From assembly GCA_003242085.1 (NCBI GenBank), contig QBML01000014.1, positions 229,307 through 293,306 on the forward strand: DNA of 64,000 bases, given 5' to 3'. A program made the translations under genes and the position numbers. Shown here piece by piece: positions 61,343 through 64,000 of the stretch. Every line of letters begins with the position of its first letter. The stretch's first letter is position 1. The notes beneath the pieces were generated by a model. It made no database searches. It was not told the origin of the DNA and was given only the letters and a program-made list of their open reading frames with translations. Source of the stretch: Pseudanabaena frigida. Lineage in GTDB: Bacteria > Cyanobacteriota > Cyanobacteriia > Pseudanabaenales > Pseudanabaenaceae.

Positions 61343-62932
61343 CTATTCAATTAACATCATTTTTAAAGTTACGGGTTTAGATAGATCGCCCTCAAGTAAA
61401 ATCTTGCAATTAGCATGAAGATGACGTGCAATGTGGTACAAACCTTCAACTTCTTCGGGCGCATCAATTTTAGTAGCAACTTCTTCCAGAGAAAGAGATA
61501 CTTTGGATGTTTTTAATGCCCCAATGAGTTGCTTTTGCAAAGCCAGCACTTTTGCAGCAGCCTTTTTGCCCGCTTCGACTCCAGGTTGATGGTAAGCATT
61601 AATATTTACTAACGAAGCGTAGAAGCTAACAGCACGTTCGTAAAGAGCGATCAATGCACCAATAGTAACTTCCGAAACAAATGGGATGGTTACCGTAATT
61701 GAATCTCTACCGTTCTCATACAGTGCACTGCGAGTGCCTTGCAAGAACCCTAACAAATAATCACCAGTAACAATACCTTCTTCTACTTCAGGATGAGGCT
61801 TTGCCGAGTCTTGCAAAACTTCGATAAAAGTGGCAAAGAAATTTGGTACACCTTCGCGCAACTGTTGCACGTATGCATGTTGATCTGTAGAGCCTTTGTT
61901 ACCATAGACTGCAATCCCCTGATAAACAATATTGCCATCAAGATCCTTCTCTTTTCCGATGGATTCCATCACCAACTGTTGTAGATAGCGACTAAATAAC
62001 AACAGTCGATCTTTGTATGGCAAGACAACCATATCTTTTTCGCCTTTACCGTTTCCTGCAAAGTACCATGACATCGCGAGCAAAGCCGCAGGGTTTTGAC
62101 GGATCTCTTCGCTGCGAGTAGCAGCATCCATCAAACTTGCACCGCGTAACAGTTCGCGAATGTTGATACCCTGTAATGCCGCAGGTAATAGTCCAACTGC
62201 TGATAGTTCAGAGGTTCGACCGCCAATCCAATCGTACATTGGGAAAGTATCTAACCAGCCATTACCGATCGCATATTTCTCTAGAGCACTACCGACACCT
62301 GTAATCGCGATCGCTTGTTTGGCAAAGTCTAAGCCTGCTTTGGTAAAAGCAAATTCAGCTTCTTTCATCCCGTTGGCAGCTTCAGGCGTACCGCCAGACT
62401 TAGAAATTACTAGTACTAATGTTGTACTGAGGCGATCGCCCAATAGGTCAAGCACCAAATCAATCCCATCGGGATCGGAGTTATCAATAAAACTGATTTT
62501 GAGTGGTACATCTGACTTAGCAAAGCACTGAGCCACAAATTGCGGGCCTAACGCCGATCCACCGATCCCAATCGATAGAATATCTGTAAAATGTGTCGCC
62601 GCAGGTGGATGAACGATCCCCGCATGAATCTTTTTAGTGAAATCTTCAATGCGATCGAGGGTTTCTGTAATATCTTGACGCAATTCTTCGGTAGGTGCAA
62701 TTTCTGGGGATCGCAACCAGTAATGACCGACCATGCGCTGTTCATCGGGATTAGCGATCGCACCCGACTCCAAAGCTTTCATATCTGCAAAAGCCTTGAC
62801 AAACTTAGGTTGTATTTGTGCAACAAATTCAGGCGTAAACTTGATCCGACTAATATCTAAGTAAATACCAAGCTCTGAATGGTAATACAGCCATTCTTGG
62901 TAGCGTTGCCATAGCTCCACAGCCGAACTCAT
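61343..62932 (-). CDS. pgi: Glucose-6-phosphate isomerase
   Basis: The 529-residue cytosolic enzyme interconverts glucose-6-phosphate and fructose-6-phosphate in glycogen metabolism, glycolysis and the oxidative pentose phosphate pathway. Sugar-phosphate-binding motifs are [34 protein letters not shown] and [18 protein letters not shown]. The catalytic Glu/His region is [15 protein letters not shown] and [15 protein letters not shown]. The length and order are those of the cyanobacterial form. It is a single gene, with the composite repeat block downstream. Confidence 0.96.
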   Translation of the reverse strand: MSSAVELWQRYQEWLYYHSELGIYLDISRIKFTPEFVAQIQPKFVKAFADMKALESGAIANPDEQRMVGHYWLRSPEIAPTEELRQDITETLDRIEDFTKKIHAGIVHPPAATHFTDILSIGIGGSALGPQFVAQCFAKSDVPLKISFIDNSDPDGIDLVLDLLGDRLSTTLVLVISKSGGTPEAANGMKEAEFAFTKAGLDFAKQAIAITGVGSALEKYAIGNGWLDTFPMYDWIGGRTSELSAVGLLPAALQGINIRELLRGASLMDAATRSEEIRQNPAALLAMSWYFAGNGKGEKDMVVLPYKDRLLLFSRYLQQLVMESIGKEKDLDGNIVYQGIAVYGNKGSTDQHAYVQQLREGVPNFFATFIEVLQDSAKPHPEVEEGIVTGDYLLGFLQGTRSALYENGRDSITVTIPFVSEVTIGALIALYERAVSFYASLVNINAYHQPGVEAGKKAAAKVLALQKQLIGALKTSKVSLSLEEVATKIDAPEEVEGLYHIARHLHANCKILLEGDLSKPVTLKMMLIE

Positions 62933-63306
62933 ACGAACCTCACTTTACTTTGTCTCAACAAATTAAAACAGCCAATACACAATGCCAATCGTAAGCGATA
63001 AATAGCAACCTTGGGGATCTTATTCATACACATGGCGATCGCTATTACGATCGCGATAAAAAAGTCTATAAAAAGGAAGATGCATTGGTTGTCGCTTTTT
63101 CTCTCTAAAAGATTATGGAGATTGCGGTAAACGCAATTTTAAGACAACGTTAAGAAGTGCATCAAACCTTGCTTAATGACACCAGCTAAGTGTTAAGGTG
63201 ATCTCATAGCCAAATCAGCTATTCGGCGCAGTGGGGTAATTAAAAACGAGATTGCGCATCTCTTATTTATCTAGCTGATTTGGAACTCAGAAGCGAGGTC
63301 ATAGGT
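62933..63306. other. 374-bp divergent region between pgi and hpf
   Basis: No gene is seen. It holds the promoters of both genes and, at its right end, the structured leader 63210-63283. Confidence 0.6.
63210..63283 (+). promoter_or_regulatory. Structured 5' leader of hpf/lrtA
   Basis: CCAAATCAGCT (63210-63220) pairs with AGCTGATTTGG (63273-63283), enclosing a second hairpin GAGAT-TGCGC-ATCTC (63248-63262). The structure ends 11 bp before the GAGG ribosome site of the hpf gene. The related lrtA gene of Synechococcus sp. PCC 7002 is known for a long 5' untranslated region that affects transcript stability in light and dark. Confidence 0.55.
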
Positions 63307-63882
63307 ATGAAACTTGTAATCCAAGGCAAGAATATTGAAGTTACTGAAGCGATCCGTGAATATGTCGAGCAAAAGATCGACAAAGCGGTTAGCCATTTTC
63401 AAACATTAACCACTGAGGTAGATGTTCATCTATCTGTAGCTCGAAACCCTCGCATTGCTTCCAGTCAATCGGCTGAAGTCACAGTGTATGCGAATGGCTC
63501 TGTCATCCGCGCTGAGGAAAAAACTGAGAATTTGTATGCCAGCATTGATTTGGTTGCAGATAAAATTTCGCGTAAGTTGCGAAAATTTAAGGAGCGCAAG
63601 ACGGATCGTGCCGCAGCAAAAACTAGTGTTGCTGTTGTTGAGCAACAGCCCTTACCTTTACCAAATGACAATCGTGTAGTTGAATTGCCAACTCAGGTTG
63701 TGCGTAACAAGTACTTTGCGATGCCTGCGATGTCTGTCGATGAGGCTCTGGAACGATTGGAGCTGATCGATCATGATTTTTATGTTTTTCGCAACGGAGA
63801 TACTGGGGATATCAACGTTGTGTACGAGCGTAATCATGGTGGCTATGGAGTAATCCAACCTCACGATGTCAAAAAGCATTAG
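63307..63882 (+). CDS. hpf: Long-form ribosome hibernation promoting factor (LrtA-type)
   Basis: The protein is 191 residues from the ATG at 63307, with GAGG at good spacing; the frame from 63280 is rejected. The N-terminal S30AE domain is [20 protein letters not shown] with HLSVARNPR and the basic [13 protein letters not shown]. The C-terminal dimerisation domain is [40 protein letters not shown] and [11 protein letters not shown]. Long HPF pairs 70S ribosomes into inactive 100S dimers; the cyanobacterial form, LrtA, is induced in the dark or under stress. It is preceded by a structured leader and followed by a class A hairpin. Confidence 0.94.
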   Translation: MKLVIQGKNIEVTEAIREYVEQKIDKAVSHFQTLTTEVDVHLSVARNPRIASSQSAEVTVYANGSVIRAEEKTENLYASIDLVADKISRKLRKFKERKTDRAAAKTSVAVVEQQPLPLPNDNRVVELPTQVVRNKYFAMPAMSVDEALERLELIDHDFYVFRNGDTGDINVVYERNHGGYGVIQPHDVKKH

Positions 63883-63934
63883 AGAATTGGCTGAACTAAG
63901 TGCTGCCCAATCTTTTGGCTAACGTCAATTGAAG

Positions 63935-64000
63935 TATAGCAATGCGAGTTTTGCTGACCCAAATAAATGGAGGCGGCGCGAAGCGCCGCCTCCATTTATT
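63935..64000 (+). repeat. Dispersed hairpin element, class A copy 4 (window edge)
   Basis: The module TATAGCAATGCGAGTTTTGC, then TGACCCA, leads to a stem 63962-63979 with 63983-64000 (18 bp exact, core GGCGGCGC-GAA-GCGCCGCC). The window ends with the right arm, so the stem may be longer. Confidence 0.85.

Overview
The window is a stretch of cyanobacterial chromosome. The evidence is the dense scatter of the HIP1 octamer GCGATCGC, photosynthesis genes (ycf4, ycf51, petP, a possible HLIP-like protein), a chorismate lyase of the plastoquinone type, and a pix/pil-type phototaxis operon headed by a PatA-like regulator. A filamentous Pseudanabaena-like organism is my best guess from overall style, but no marker here fixes the genus.

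Layout. 1-9 kb: the tail of a very acidic protein, PgeF, an alpha carbonic anhydrase, Ycf51, a GAF-GGDEF-EAL c-di-GMP protein, a membrane Ser/Thr kinase, tRNA-Asn and an EamA exporter. 9.5-20 kb: two GT39-type membrane glycosyltransferases flanking a soluble GT1, then RibD-C reductase, a lipoprotein, ycf4, a lipoprotein cyclophilin, coaD, chorismate lyase and a YaaW-like protein. 20-26 kb: a GntR regulator divergent from an allantoate amidohydrolase-like M20 enzyme and an 8-oxoguanine deaminase-like enzyme, followed by tRNA-Val, moaB and a MOSC protein, which together read as purine nitrogen salvage plus molybdenum cofactor functions. 26-32 kb: an unknown conserved protein, murF and a large CBS/PAS hybrid histidine kinase. 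32.9-44.2 kb: one long taxis operon (PatA-like regulator, CheY-like, CheW-like, two tandem chemoreceptors, hybrid CheA, second CheW-like).

44.4-48.8 kb is an accessory, partly decayed island. It holds a small protein resembling a Bell-type effector, an antitoxin with only the tail of its RelE-like toxin left, a NACHT-type NTPase interrupted by an in-frame TGA, a stranded TPR fragment, and an HNH nuclease paired with a small protein. The small effector-like protein ends in the same short motif with which the NTPase begins (PNKLAEKIG[IV]V.Q). This is the arrangement of bacterial amyloid-signalling NLR/effector pairs and is the most interesting system in the window.

49-64 kb: glyA, an AlkD-like protein, panB, petP, an HU protein, a Get3d-like ATPase, an HHH lipoprotein beside an FTR1 permease, an Ig-like/propeller protein, Uma2, a ketosynthase, bioY, an HLIP-like small protein, a cNMP-binding protein, pgi and hpf/lrtA.

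Throughout the window nearly every gene 3' end carries a long, near-perfect inverted repeat. Several copies share a conserved 5' module or a conserved loop, yet have entirely different stem sequences that still pair. Some stems run into the last codons of the neighbouring gene. This points to a dispersed element family whose stems are re-made locally.
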